Assembly: GCF_003946725.1 (NCBI RefSeq)
Contig: NZ_RHOY01000014.1
Coordinates: 24,837-88,836, forward strand
Reading direction: 5' to 3'
From: Agrilactobacillus yilanensis
GTDB taxonomy: Bacteria > Bacillota > Bacilli > Lactobacillales > Lactobacillaceae
Length of the DNA: 64,000 bases
Shown: positions 48,132 to 56,724 of the stretch, piece by piece
How the letters are laid out: every line of letters starts with the position of its first letter
Position numbering within the stretch: position 1 is the first letter of the stretch
Notes under the pieces: generated by a model
Seen by the model: the letters and a program-made list of their open reading frames with translations, nothing else
Told to the model about the DNA's origin: nothing
Databases searched by the model: none
Program-made: the position numbers and the translations under genes

Positions 48132-48205
48132 TCATTAAATTATAATATTCGTGTTTTATAACACAGTTTGTTCGGCTTTTGCAAAATCAGCAGGTCGCCT
48201 TAAAA

Positions 48206-48859
48206 TTAGGTGTCGTATTGGGTGAGTTTATATTTATCAATAATTTGAATGATTTTTTTGGCATAGCCCGGATCAGTAGCATACCCATCTTGCTGCAGAC
48301 CATTGGCTGCAGACACATAATCCGTCGCGTTAACCACATGCGTATATTGGTCTTGATTCCAGCTAGTACCACCTGCTAATAGTTTGGCATGGGCTAATAA
48401 AGACGCATCATAGCTGTCATAGACTTGAAAACGCCCTTTCACGGTCTGCCACGCGCCATCAACATATTCTTGGGTATCTAATACCTTACTGTTATTGGGA
48501 TCGGTACTCTTAACGCCAAATAAATTATTATATTCTGAAGCTAACCGACTTTTGCCCCAATCACTTTCCAAAATAGCTTGGGCAATTGTAATACTGGGCA
48601 AAATATGATAAGTCTGATAAAGTTGCTTCGCATAAGGTGCTATTTTATTAATAAAGGCTGTTTTTTCGCGTTGTTCTTTTTCCCGTACAGCTTTGGAGGA
48701 ATCAATTGCGGCTTGCTGTAAACTGGCTTCATGATATTCAAAGCCGCGTACTACACCAAAAATGGCGATCAACAAAATTAACAGCGTTATTAGCACACCT
48801 AATAAGCCATTGTTTTGTTGTTTCCGTCGATACCCTTGTCTTTTCCGCTGATTTGCCAA
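48206..48859 (-). CDS. Membrane-anchored N-acetylglucosaminidase (GH73-like)
   Basis: Peptidoglycan hydrolase of 217 residues. A basic N-terminus and a membrane helix (residues 18-38, GLLGVLITLLILLIAIFGVV) precede the glucosaminidase domain, with SITIAQAILESDWGKSRLA (catalytic Glu), NLFGVKS and GRFQVYDSYDAS. There are no LysM or SH3 repeats. Start TTG 48859 with TAGGTAG upstream, moderately convincing. It has its own terminator. Likely cell separation or wall turnover (inference). Confidence 0.9.
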   Translation of the reverse strand: MANQRKRQGYRRKQQNNGLLGVLITLLILLIAIFGVVRGFEYHEASLQQAAIDSSKAVREKEQREKTAFINKIAPYAKQLYQTYHILPSITIAQAILESDWGKSRLASEYNNLFGVKSTDPNNSKVLDTQEYVDGAWQTVKGRFQVYDSYDASLLAHAKLLAGGTSWNQDQYTHVVNATDYVSAANGLQQDGYATDPGYAKKIIQIIDKYKLTQYDT

Positions 48860-48900
48860 AAAATAATCTACCTACTTTTTTCGTTTAATTTGTAACCTTG

Positions 48901-49401
48901 TTATTTTTCAATTTTAAGGTCATTGGCCCAAGTTAGCAAGTCCAATTGTTTGGTTTCAATCGCTTCTTGAATATGCGCAGGTACTACAAAATCTAAGATG
49001 TCTGAAAAGCCCCATAAATCGTACCCCATCGTCAGCCGTAAGTGGACAACGGGATGATTCAAAACTTGTTCATTTTTAAAGCTGCTTTGACAATTTTCAG
49101 CAGCAAGCCAGTGTTTTGCCACATGTTTTTTGGCATTGGCATAAATATAATCTGCCTTAGCACTGTATTCTGGAATTGTCGTCGCTTGGAAAATTGCCTT
49201 TTGGCACAGCATCCACTCATAATCTGTGAATAATTCTTTGATCTGACGGACTTGTGCCTTAGTCAATTGGGCATTGGATTGGGCCCAATCGTCAAATAAA
49301 ACCGCAGGCCCCCGTAATACTTCAGTGCTGAAAACATGGGTATTCCCATATTTCTCACGAATCACGGCTTGGGCAATGGCTGCTAAATCGTTATAAGCCA
49401 T
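48901..49401 (-). CDS. Protein of unknown function
   Basis: Not recognised. 166 residues from ATG 49401, well supported by AAGGAGGTC; upstream codons in the same frame lack a site. No signal peptide or membrane segment; mixed helix-rich composition with aromatic clusters (GYDLWGFSDILDFVVP near the C-terminus) and several Cys. Similar length proteins occur in lactobacilli, as I recall, without known function. It lies between the glucosaminidase and cold-shock genes. Confidence 0.75.
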   Translation of the reverse strand: MAYNDLAAIAQAVIREKYGNTHVFSTEVLRGPAVLFDDWAQSNAQLTKAQVRQIKELFTDYEWMLCQKAIFQATTIPEYSAKADYIYANAKKHVAKHWLAAENCQSSFKNEQVLNHPVVHLRLTMGYDLWGFSDILDFVVPAHIQEAIETKQLDLLTWANDLKIEK

Positions 49402-49472
49402 TTGATGACCTCCTTTTTTAAAAAACAATTATTTTAATTGCTCTGTTCTACTTCTATTGTAAAACAAAATAA

Positions 49473-49514
49473 CAAAAAGAGCTGAAACAAAACAATGTTT
49501 TGCCTCAGCTCTTA
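49473..49514 (-). terminator. Terminator after cold shock gene
   Basis: AAGAGCTGA..CAAAAC pairs with GTTTTG..TCAGCTCTT, with a T5 tail on the minus strand. Confidence 0.9.
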
Positions 49515-49528
49515 ATAAATTTTAAGAA

Positions 49529-49729
49529 TTAGTCTTTAACAACGTTAACAGCTTGTGGGCCGCGGTCGCTTTCTTCAATATCAAAAGTAACGCCTTGACC
49601 TTCTTCAAGAGTCTTGTAGCCGTCGCCTTGGATTGCAGAGAAATGTACGAATACATCGCTGCCATCTTCACGTGTTACAAAACCATAACCTTTTTCAGCA
49701 TTAAACCATTTTACTGTACCATGTTCCAT
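49529..49729 (-). CDS. Cold shock protein (CspA family)
   Basis: Single-stranded nucleic-acid chaperone of 66 residues, complete. Both RNA-binding motifs are present: KGYGFV (RNP1) and VFVHF (RNP2), with [11 protein letters not shown] at the N-terminus. The ATG follows GAGGAGG by about ten bases. The gap upstream (49730-49880) can hold the long 5' leader usual for csp mRNAs. Confidence 0.97.
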   Translation of the reverse strand: MEHGTVKWFNAEKGYGFVTREDGSDVFVHFSAIQGDGYKTLEEGQGVTFDIEESDRGPQAVNVVKD

Positions 49730-49880
49730 AAGAGCATTTCCTCCTCGAAAGTAAATAAATAATTGTGCATTCTTGTTTGGTACAATGGAAGAAAGTTTTA
49801 TGAAACGATCGAACCATAACCATTCAAAAAGTACAGCTCTATGTTACCATAACAACCTAGCTATGACAAGGGATATAGCG

Positions 49881-50864
49881 CTAATTCTGGCTGGCCACAA
49901 TTGTATAAAATGTGTGTTTTAAACGTAAAAATTGGTGGAAATTATTTAATAAATAATATAGCTGTGCTCGGATTTCAAATTCCTCACGGGACTTCGGCAA
50001 AGCGCTGACATGGAACTTCTGTTGTAAAATTTCTACGTTTTCGATTAAATCTTTTGTCGAATTATCTTCCGCCAAATCGTTCGCCGTTTGTGTTAAAATT
50101 TTAGCAATAGCTTTACTTTGTAAAACTGTCGCTGGAATTTTTTCTAAACTATTTTGCATTTGTCGCAATAATTCATATTGATTATTGCGCATTTCAAAAT
50201 ACGCTCGATAGTAATCATTTTCAGACAACAGCTGATTTTCGTTATGCCGTACCGTCCAAGCGGTCCCATCATTAATCGCAATTTTGAGGTCACTGATATG
50301 ATCCCAGCTGGTTTTAATCAAATCGGCTTTTTTAGTTTCATCGGCTGCGCCCAAAAGCTGCTGGCTCATGTTTTCCAAAATGGCCCGCATACTGTCCTCA
50401 ACGGCAGCTTGATACGTTGAAATGCGATCCTCTAAATTTGGCATGAATAAATTGGCAATGATCGCAATCCCAGCCCCGACAACCATCAATAAAGATTCAT
50501 TGCCGATCCAATACCAAGAGGTACTGCGTTCAATCAAGAAGTGGGTCACTAACACCGCACTTAAAATAATACCGTCTTGTAAATTGAACATATCTGCCAC
50601 TGGGATAAACAGCAGCAAAAATACCCCAAAAGCAATGGCGTTATAACCAATTAAATGAAAACTAATAATCGCAATTAAAAAGGCAATTGCTGTTGAAATC
50701 ACTCTAAAAAAAGCCAGTCGCAATGATGATTTAGTAGTATTTTGAACACTTAAAACCGTGATAATACCGGCAGCCGGCCAGTACTGCAAGTGCATATAAT
50801 AAGCGACTAAAATGGCAATCGCTGCACCAACCGCTGTTTTAATGGTTCTTAAACCAATCCGCAA
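49881..50864 (-). CDS. Aromatic acid exporter-like (ArAE/DUF939) membrane protein
   Basis: 327 residues. An N-terminal half with five to six membrane helices (RTIKTAVGAAIAILVAYYM, WPAAGIITVLSVQNTTKSSL) is followed by a long cytosolic helical domain. This fits the ArAE_1/FUSC-like family of putative exporters; substrate unknown. Start TTG 50864, nine bases after GGGAGGA. Divergent from the YkyA-like lipoprotein gene, with about 90 bases between. Confidence 0.87.
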   Translation of the reverse strand: MRIGLRTIKTAVGAAIAILVAYYMHLQYWPAAGIITVLSVQNTTKSSLRLAFFRVISTAIAFLIAIISFHLIGYNAIAFGVFLLLFIPVADMFNLQDGIILSAVLVTHFLIERSTSWYWIGNESLLMVVGAGIAIIANLFMPNLEDRISTYQAAVEDSMRAILENMSQQLLGAADETKKADLIKTSWDHISDLKIAINDGTAWTVRHNENQLLSENDYYRAYFEMRNNQYELLRQMQNSLEKIPATVLQSKAIAKILTQTANDLAEDNSTKDLIENVEILQQKFHVSALPKSREEFEIRAQLYYLLNNFHQFLRLKHTFYTIVASQN

Positions 50865-50954
50865 AAATAAATTCCTCCCGTCTAATTGTTGGCATGGGTC
50901 AGTAAATTACGCTATTATTATGGTAACAAGAATAATTGGAGATTTAAACAAATT

Positions 50955-51650
50955 ATGAGTAAATATAAAAAAGTTAATCGCTGCCTTGCTTTAAGCCTCG
51001 CCCTAATCTTCATTCTAATCCTTGGCGGCTGTACCCCTAAACAAAGCGCTAAAGCGCAGTTGGGCACTAATACAAAGGTTATTTTAACGGATATCAAAAA
51101 ACAAAAGCAAAGTTTACGTACGATTCAAGCAAAGATGACTAAAAATCAGGCTTCTTTTTCTAGTGAACAAGATAAGTTTCCCGGCGAAAATTTATTAGAT
51201 ACGGCGGATTCTAAAACTTATCAGACGGTTACTGAGCGTCGCGAAGCCTATGAAGCCTTCAAACGGAACCAAACGGCTTTACAAAGCGACCGCACCGAGT
51301 TATTAAAAATTAGTAACCAAACTTACCCCAATATGCCCAAACAGGCGATCAACGACTTAGTTCAAAGCCTACATCTTTCTGCTTTAGACCAAAAAACATT
51401 TGTGACCTTTATGGACGAGCTCACTAGTGCTGAAGAAACTTATTATGACTTGCTAAGCCAGGATTCACAAGCCCATGCAGACAGCAGCGGTACAAATACA
51501 GCAAGTGACGATGACATTTCAGAATTAGAGGCACAGGAAAACCGGCTAAATCAGTACTATGGCGCCGTTTTCCAGCAAATTGAAATTATGAATGTTAATT
51601 TGAATACCGCCCAAAAACAAGCTAGAGATTTAAAAAATAAAGTAGATTAA
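50955..51650 (+). CDS. YkyA-like lipoprotein
   Basis: 231 residues from ATG 50955, giving a good lipoprotein signal (basic start, hydrophobic core, lipobox LGGC with Cys about residue 25). The mature part is helical and coiled-coil rich with many Lys and Gln (IKKQKQSLRTIQAKMTKNQ), ending in a second coil. It matches the pattern of B. subtilis YkyA family proteins, of unknown role at the cell surface. The Shine-Dalgarno (GGAG) is a little far. It is closed by a strong terminator. Confidence 0.8.
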   Translation: MSKYKKVNRCLALSLALIFILILGGCTPKQSAKAQLGTNTKVILTDIKKQKQSLRTIQAKMTKNQASFSSEQDKFPGENLLDTADSKTYQTVTERREAYEAFKRNQTALQSDRTELLKISNQTYPNMPKQAINDLVQSLHLSALDQKTFVTFMDELTSAEETYYDLLSQDSQAHADSSGTNTASDDDISELEAQENRLNQYYGAVFQQIEIMNVNLNTAQKQARDLKNKVD

Positions 51651-51660
51651 CTTTTAGTCA

Positions 51661-51731
51661 ATAATAAATGCGTTGACCCCAGCCCTAGATTTTGCCTCTA
51701 GTCTGCTGGCATCAACGCATTTATTTTTTAG
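51661..51731. terminator. Bidirectional terminator
   Basis: Long stem AATAAATGCGTTGA against TCAACGCATTTATT with inner CCAG/CTGG and CTAG pairs, ending in TTTTTT. Lies between the convergent ykyA-like gene and the formate dehydrogenase gene. Confidence 0.92.
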
Positions 51732-51743
51732 TGACGCATTAGT

Positions 51744-54323
51744 TTAAACCGGTTCAATGTTAATGGCACACACTTTATAATCTGGACATCTCGCAATATC
51801 ATCCGTCATTGGATTGGCTACAATATTGGCATTCCCATCTGGGAAATGGAAGGTCATAAAGGCAGCATCTGGCAATACCCGTTGACCCACATTGGCGTAG
51901 GTTTCCAAAGTCCCCCGCCGCGAGCTAACTCTGACCCGATCACCATCTTTAATACCTAATTCATCCGCATTCACTTGATTCATTTCGATATAAGATTTGT
52001 CACGGCCCAAACCGGCTAATTCCGTGATGCCTTCAGTTCTTTCTGAATAAGCCCGGGTATTATAATGATACAATTCCCGACCTGTGGACAAAACAAATGG
52101 ATACTTATCATCCGGTAATTCTTTTGCTGGATGATATGGTAAAGCCATGAATAATCCTTTGCCCCGCGTAAATTCATGCACATGCATAATTGGTGTCCCA
52201 GGATCATGAACATCTAGACATGGCCATTGCAAACCATTTGGATTTTCTAGCCGATCGAAGCTAACCCCACCGAATGTTGGTACTAATTGGGCGATTTCAT
52301 CCATAATTTCAGAAGCTGAGTTATAGTGCATTGGGTACCCCATTGCTGTGGCAATTTCGGTAAAGACGTCATAGTCTTGTTTCACACCACTCAATGGTTT
52401 GATGGCTGCCCGTACTCTTTGAATCCGCCGTTCTGTATTCGTGAACGTCCCATCTTTTTCAAGATAGCTTAACCCTGGCAAAACAACATCTGCGTATTCT
52501 GCCGTTTCGGTCATGAACAATTCATGGACCACTAAGAATTCTAAGTTTTCCAAATCATGCCGTACTTCATTCGTGTCCGGATCGGTCACAATTGGATCTT
52601 CCCCGAAAATAAAGAGCCCTTTAATCTTACCTTCACCAGCTGCCGGCATAACTTGCGTGGATGTCTTCCCGACATTTGGATTTAATTTTGTACCCCAAGC
52701 TTCTTCGAATTTTTCAACAACGCCTGGTGTATTTAATTTTTGATAACCTGGGAAATCAAATGGGTCACAGCCCATATCACAAGCACCTTGGACATTATTT
52801 TGTCCCCGCAATGGATTTACCCCACAGCCAGGTTTGCCTAATTTACCAACCAATAAGGCCAAATTAGACATGCTCATAACGCCTTCAGTCCCGTAAGAAT
52901 GTTCAGTGACACCTAAACAATAGATTAATGGGGCTTTCTTTGCTTTAGCATACATTTCAGCAGCTTCTACAATTAAATTGGCATCAATCCCACAAATTTC
53001 GGCAACTTTTTCTGGTGTGTAATCAGCGACTAAAGCTTTGATCTTGTCAAAATCTTCTGTCCGTTGCTCGATGAAATTCATATCTGCTAAGCCTTCTTCA
53101 ATGATGACATGCATCATCCCATTGATTAAGGCGATATTCGTTCCGGCTTTAAGCTGTAGATGCAGCTTACTATTTTTAACTAAATCAATATTTCTTGGAT
53201 CTACAACGATCAATTTAGCCCCATGCTGGACAGCTGATCTGATTTGTACCCCAATGACAGGATGGGCTTCAGTTGTGTTAGACCCGATCAATAAGATGGC
53301 ATCTACATCTGTTGTAATATCTTTGATCGTATTGGTCATCGCCCCACTGCCTAGGGTCATCCCCAAACCATGAACGGATGGCGCATGACAAACCCGGGCA
53401 CAGTTATCTACATTATTGGTGCCAAAGGCCGTTCGAACCATTTTTTGTAAAACATAATCGTCTTCATTTGTAGAACGAGAACAAGCAAAACCAGCTAAGC
53501 TGTCTGGGCCATATTTTGTCTTTAATTCTGTGAATCGTTTGGCAATATAGTCAATCGCTTCACTCCAGCTAACCTTTTCAAACTTACCATTCTTTTTAAT
53601 TAATGGCTTAGTCAAGCGGTCTTTAGATTGGGCAAAATTAAAGGCAGCAAACCGGCCTTTGACACAAAGTAAGTTTTTGTTAGCCGGGCCATTTGCAGGT
53701 TCTGCATCCACAATCTTACCATCTTTAAGGACCATATCAATTTGACAGCCGGTCCCACAATATGGACATGTTGTCTGAACGGTTGTGGTTTCCCATTTCC
53801 GATAGCTCTTATGGTTTTTAGTAGTTAAAGCACCGGTCGTACAAACTGCGACACAGTTCCCGCAAGATTCACAAACAGACTTATCCCAAGTATCACCATA
53901 ACCTGGAATAATTCGCGTTTCGATACCTCTGCGGCCCATACTTAAAACATCCCGACCTTGCCGCAAATGACAAACTTGCACACATTTACCACATAGCAAA
54001 CATTTTTCAGGATCATATTCAAAGAATGGATTCGTACAATCAATTTTGTGATCTTTAATTTTACGGCCGTGGAAAGTCGTATGCATCATACCGGTTGCTA
54101 AAGCTTCTTTTTCTAAACCGCAATCCCCATCTTTTGGACATTCTAAACAGTTCAAATGATGATTACTGATTTCCAAATCAACGATGAATTTCCGGGCATC
54201 TTGCCGTTTTTCTTTCTTATCCCGGGTATCTTCTTGCTCTAGGTTAACGGCCTCTGCCAAATTGCTGTATTGATTTAACATTGGTTTAATAGTTATTTTT
54301 GGACGATGATCAACTGTTCCCAT
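51744..54323 (-). CDS. Formate dehydrogenase catalytic subunit (Mo/W-bisPGD, Cys type)
   Basis: Oxidises formate to CO2 (family inference). 859 residues from ATG 54323, which overlaps the NuoF-like stop (TAATG). Order: a short N-terminus, a NuoG-type His-Cys cluster (H55, C59, C62, C68), two ferredoxin [4Fe-4S] motifs (C108-C118 and C151-C161), the MopB [4Fe-4S] site (C186, C189, C193, C220), and the active-site Cys312 in ARVCHAPSV where selenocysteine occurs in E. coli FdhF. The usual N-terminal [2Fe-2S] domain of about 80 residues is absent. Molybdopterin domains follow to the end. No fdhD or moa genes are in view. Confidence 0.93.
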   Translation of the reverse strand: MGTVDHRPKITIKPMLNQYSNLAEAVNLEQEDTRDKKEKRQDARKFIVDLEISNHHLNCLECPKDGDCGLEKEALATGMMHTTFHGRKIKDHKIDCTNPFFEYDPEKCLLCGKCVQVCHLRQGRDVLSMGRRGIETRIIPGYGDTWDKSVCESCGNCVAVCTTGALTTKNHKSYRKWETTTVQTTCPYCGTGCQIDMVLKDGKIVDAEPANGPANKNLLCVKGRFAAFNFAQSKDRLTKPLIKKNGKFEKVSWSEAIDYIAKRFTELKTKYGPDSLAGFACSRSTNEDDYVLQKMVRTAFGTNNVDNCARVCHAPSVHGLGMTLGSGAMTNTIKDITTDVDAILLIGSNTTEAHPVIGVQIRSAVQHGAKLIVVDPRNIDLVKNSKLHLQLKAGTNIALINGMMHVIIEEGLADMNFIEQRTEDFDKIKALVADYTPEKVAEICGIDANLIVEAAEMYAKAKKAPLIYCLGVTEHSYGTEGVMSMSNLALLVGKLGKPGCGVNPLRGQNNVQGACDMGCDPFDFPGYQKLNTPGVVEKFEEAWGTKLNPNVGKTSTQVMPAAGEGKIKGLFIFGEDPIVTDPDTNEVRHDLENLEFLVVHELFMTETAEYADVVLPGLSYLEKDGTFTNTERRIQRVRAAIKPLSGVKQDYDVFTEIATAMGYPMHYNSASEIMDEIAQLVPTFGGVSFDRLENPNGLQWPCLDVHDPGTPIMHVHEFTRGKGLFMALPYHPAKELPDDKYPFVLSTGRELYHYNTRAYSERTEGITELAGLGRDKSYIEMNQVNADELGIKDGDRVRVSSRRGTLETYANVGQRVLPDAAFMTFHFPDGNANIVANPMTDDIARCPDYKVCAINIEPV

Positions 54324-55612
54324 TACCAAGGCACCTCCTTGACGACTTCCGCTTGCCAATCTACACCTGCTTTAAACTCTTCAGGAAAAGCAGCCATTGC
54401 ACTAAAAATTGGATTGGCAACAACTTGCCCTACAAAACAAGACGCTTGACTGGCCACATGATCTACCATATGGGCTAACCGGGTTAAATCCCCTGGTACG
54501 CCTTCTTGTTTTTGTAATGTTTGTAAAGCTTCATAAATCCGAACTGTCCCAATACGACAAGCCGGACATTTCCCACAAGATTCATCCATAAAGAAGCGTG
54601 CTACTGGCACTAAGTAATCTAAAATATTAACTGCTTCTGTGGCCGCTACAATCGCCCCTGTGCCCATTGTTAAATGTTCAGCCTGTAAGGCTTCTGGGCT
54701 ATAAATTAAATCTGTTATATTTTCAGCAGGTAAAATCATCCCTGACTGACCGCCTAAATGGATAAACTTAAATGGCGTCCCATCTTGGCTGCCGCCGCCA
54801 AATTCTGGATCATTTAGAATCGTTGTCAATTCAAGCCCAATTGGTACTTCAAACAGACCGCGATTTTTAACTTGCCCGGTCAAACAAACTAATTTGGTCC
54901 CGCCGCTTTCACTAGTTCCTAAACTCTGATAAGCTTTGGCCCCTAACCGATAAAGTACTGGTAAATTCGCAAAAGTTTCCGCATCTTCTACTAAAGTTGG
55001 CTGTTTATAAAAACCAGCTTTAGTTGGCGTTACCCGGCCGCCTGGGCGCCCAGTAGCACCACTCATAGCGTTAAATAAGGCAGCTGGTTCTTGGCACACA
55101 TAAGCCCCTGCACTTTCGCTGATTTTAATATCAAAATCAAAGCCCGGTACATCAAAAATAGATTTACCCAATAAATGGGCTGCCCGGCAATTCTCGATGG
55201 TCTGCATCAATTCTAAAATCAAGTCCCGGAATTCACCCCGAACATAGATGTAACCTACTTGAGCATGGGTTAAATAAGCCGCAATGGTCATCCCTTCGAT
55301 GACCGCTAACGGATCTGACCGTAATAATGCCTTATCTTTAAATGTCCCTGGTTCACCTTCATCGGCATTACAAATGATGTATTTTGTCTCAGCTTCATTC
55401 GTCAGAACTTCTTGACAATCTACCGCAACATTGGTGCCATTCCCACTACGACTCCATAGCGCCCCTTCAATCAATGTATTTAGATTTTGAGTTTCTGTTG
55501 CATCCAGCACTTGATTCAAACCTTCATAGCCTTGTAGCTGTTCATACGCCGCAACGTCGGTTATATCTTTTACACGACCAAAGCGACTCGTTAAAGGTTG
55601 TCTTGTAATCAT
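54323..55612 (-). CDS. NuoF-like diaphorase subunit of formate dehydrogenase (divergent)
   Basis: 429 residues, related to the 51-kDa NADH-binding subunit of complex I. Seen: CNADEGEPGTFKDKALL, GAYVCQEPAALFNA, the SLBB-like region and a C-terminal [4Fe-4S] motif SCGKCPACRIGT with the later Cys in ASCFVGQ. The glycine-rich FMN/NADH loop that should read GRGGAGFPTG is ALWSRSGNGTNVA, and GEET is QEPA, so NADH reactivity is uncertain. Middle gene of nuoE-nuoF-fdh; overlaps the next gene. Confidence 0.88.
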   Translation of the reverse strand: MITRQPLTSRFGRVKDITDVAAYEQLQGYEGLNQVLDATETQNLNTLIEGALWSRSGNGTNVAVDCQEVLTNEAETKYIICNADEGEPGTFKDKALLRSDPLAVIEGMTIAAYLTHAQVGYIYVRGEFRDLILELMQTIENCRAAHLLGKSIFDVPGFDFDIKISESAGAYVCQEPAALFNAMSGATGRPGGRVTPTKAGFYKQPTLVEDAETFANLPVLYRLGAKAYQSLGTSESGGTKLVCLTGQVKNRGLFEVPIGLELTTILNDPEFGGGSQDGTPFKFIHLGGQSGMILPAENITDLIYSPEALQAEHLTMGTGAIVAATEAVNILDYLVPVARFFMDESCGKCPACRIGTVRIYEALQTLQKQEGVPGDLTRLAHMVDHVASQASCFVGQVVANPIFSAMAAFPEEFKAGVDWQAEVVKEVPW

Positions 55613-55627
55613 TTTTTTGCCACCGCC

Positions 55628-56122
55628 TTACAAAATATCGTCGAAGTGACCGGCTTTTAAGTCCGCCACCAGCTGCTGAATCTTATCTGTCGTTAGATTT
55701 GGGAAGATGTGATCTTTAATTTTGATAAAAGGTGCTTGCTCACAGGCCCCAACACAAGCCACACCTTGATAAGCCAATAACCCATCGTCTGTAACTTGTC
55801 CTTCATCAATGCCTAAAATCTGATGCAATGTTTTTTCAATGAAGCCATTATCGCTAACGGCACAAGGTGCACTGTGGCAAAAAGTTAATACGTAACGGGC
55901 TTGTGGCTGTTCATTTAAAGCCGGATAATAACTGACTAATTCGTAAATATTTGCCAGTGTCAAACCTACATAATCTGCCACCAAACGCGCGGAAGCTTCA
56001 TCAACATAGGCGTCTTTTGTGGCTTGCTGTAAAGTTAGTAAAATATTTACAGCAGCATCCGGTTCAGGTTCAAAGCTATGGATAAGCGCTACTTTTTTAG
56101 TTAGTGTCATCGTATTGTCCAT
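55628..56122 (-). CDS. NuoE-like [2Fe-2S] subunit of formate dehydrogenase
   Basis: 164 residues, thioredoxin-fold [2Fe-2S] protein like the 24-kDa complex I subunit. All four ligands are present: C82 and C87 (CHSAPC), C123 and C127 (CVGAC). An N-terminal helical bundle precedes. First gene of the operon, 15 bases before the NuoF-like gene. The ATG follows AAAGGA by ten bases. Likely passes electrons between the NuoF-like and catalytic subunits. Confidence 0.93.
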   Translation of the reverse strand: MDNTMTLTKKVALIHSFEPEPDAAVNILLTLQQATKDAYVDEASARLVADYVGLTLANIYELVSYYPALNEQPQARYVLTFCHSAPCAVSDNGFIEKTLHQILGIDEGQVTDDGLLAYQGVACVGACEQAPFIKIKDHIFPNLTTDKIQQLVADLKAGHFDDIL

Positions 56123-56362
56123 TAAATTTTCGTCCTTTCTTCAATACAATCTGCTACGTCTTTAAAGCCATCTCCCAACACTTTTAAATATTGCCTATCT
56201 AAAAATTAGTAATATCTAATAATTATTTTTTAGCATACTTTAGCGCACCGCAAACGAACATTTTCACAGTATTATTAATCGTCAATATGTATAATAAAAT
56301 TATCTCCAAATGCAAAAAACAACAAAACAAACGTCCTTTCAGCTTCAAGTTATATAAAAAAA

Positions 56363-56378
56363 TGGAAAGCGTTTCCTA
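56363..56378. promoter_or_regulatory. cre site (CcpA operator) for formate dehydrogenase operon
   Basis: TGGAAAGCGTTTCCTA is a near-perfect palindromic catabolite-responsive element. It lies immediately downstream of the promoter's expected start point, the usual position for CcpA repression. Confidence 0.75.
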
Positions 56379-56388
56379 TACGACACCT

Positions 56389-56416
56389 ATTATAGAGCGA
56401 TTACAAAATTCGTCAA
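56389..56416 (-). promoter_or_regulatory. Promoter of the formate dehydrogenase operon
   Basis: Minus strand TTGACG (56411-56416), 16 bases, TATAAT (56389-56394). The predicted start is about 56381, giving a leader of about 260 bases. A second, weaker TTGCAT-16-TATACA is at 56288-56315. Confidence 0.6.
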
Positions 56417-56665
56417 ATATTATATCCTCTAACTGAGCCAAAATTTTTATGGATAAAAAAATTATGATGATTTTATAAGAATTTATGATCGCTTTGTGAG
56501 TATGCTCAATTATGAATTATTAAATACGTCTCATACGAGCAGTAATGGTGGGCGCTATAACGGCCCACCAAAAATTGAAATTAATGGGTTTTATTACTTA
56601 AGTCATTTACCTTAAAAATTTATATCTATTTATGATATTATTAAGTTTTTTTAGAATAACAACCT
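56417..56665. other. Intergenic region with GC-rich hairpin and open remnant
   Basis: AT-rich gap between the formate dehydrogenase promoter and the ECF gene's terminator. A perfect stem GGTGGGC/GCCCACC (about 56547-56569) stands out by its GC content. A plus-strand frame of about 50 codons crosses it (ending INGFYYLSHLP) but has no supported start. I do not recognise it. Confidence 0.3.
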
Positions 56666-56715
56666 AAAAAAACCAGATCAACTTCAAAATATAGAAAAGT
56701 TAATCTGATTTTTTT
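56666..56715 (-). terminator. Terminator after ECF S-component gene
   Basis: AATCAGATTAACTT pairs with AAGTTGATCTGGTT, flanked by A7/T7; may work in both directions. Confidence 0.88.
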
Positions 56716-56724
56716 ATTAAAATG

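Noticed and set aside
53385..53400. Selenocysteine codon in the formate dehydrogenase
   Set aside because: The active-site position is a normal Cys codon in ARVCHAPSV; no in-frame TGA is present.
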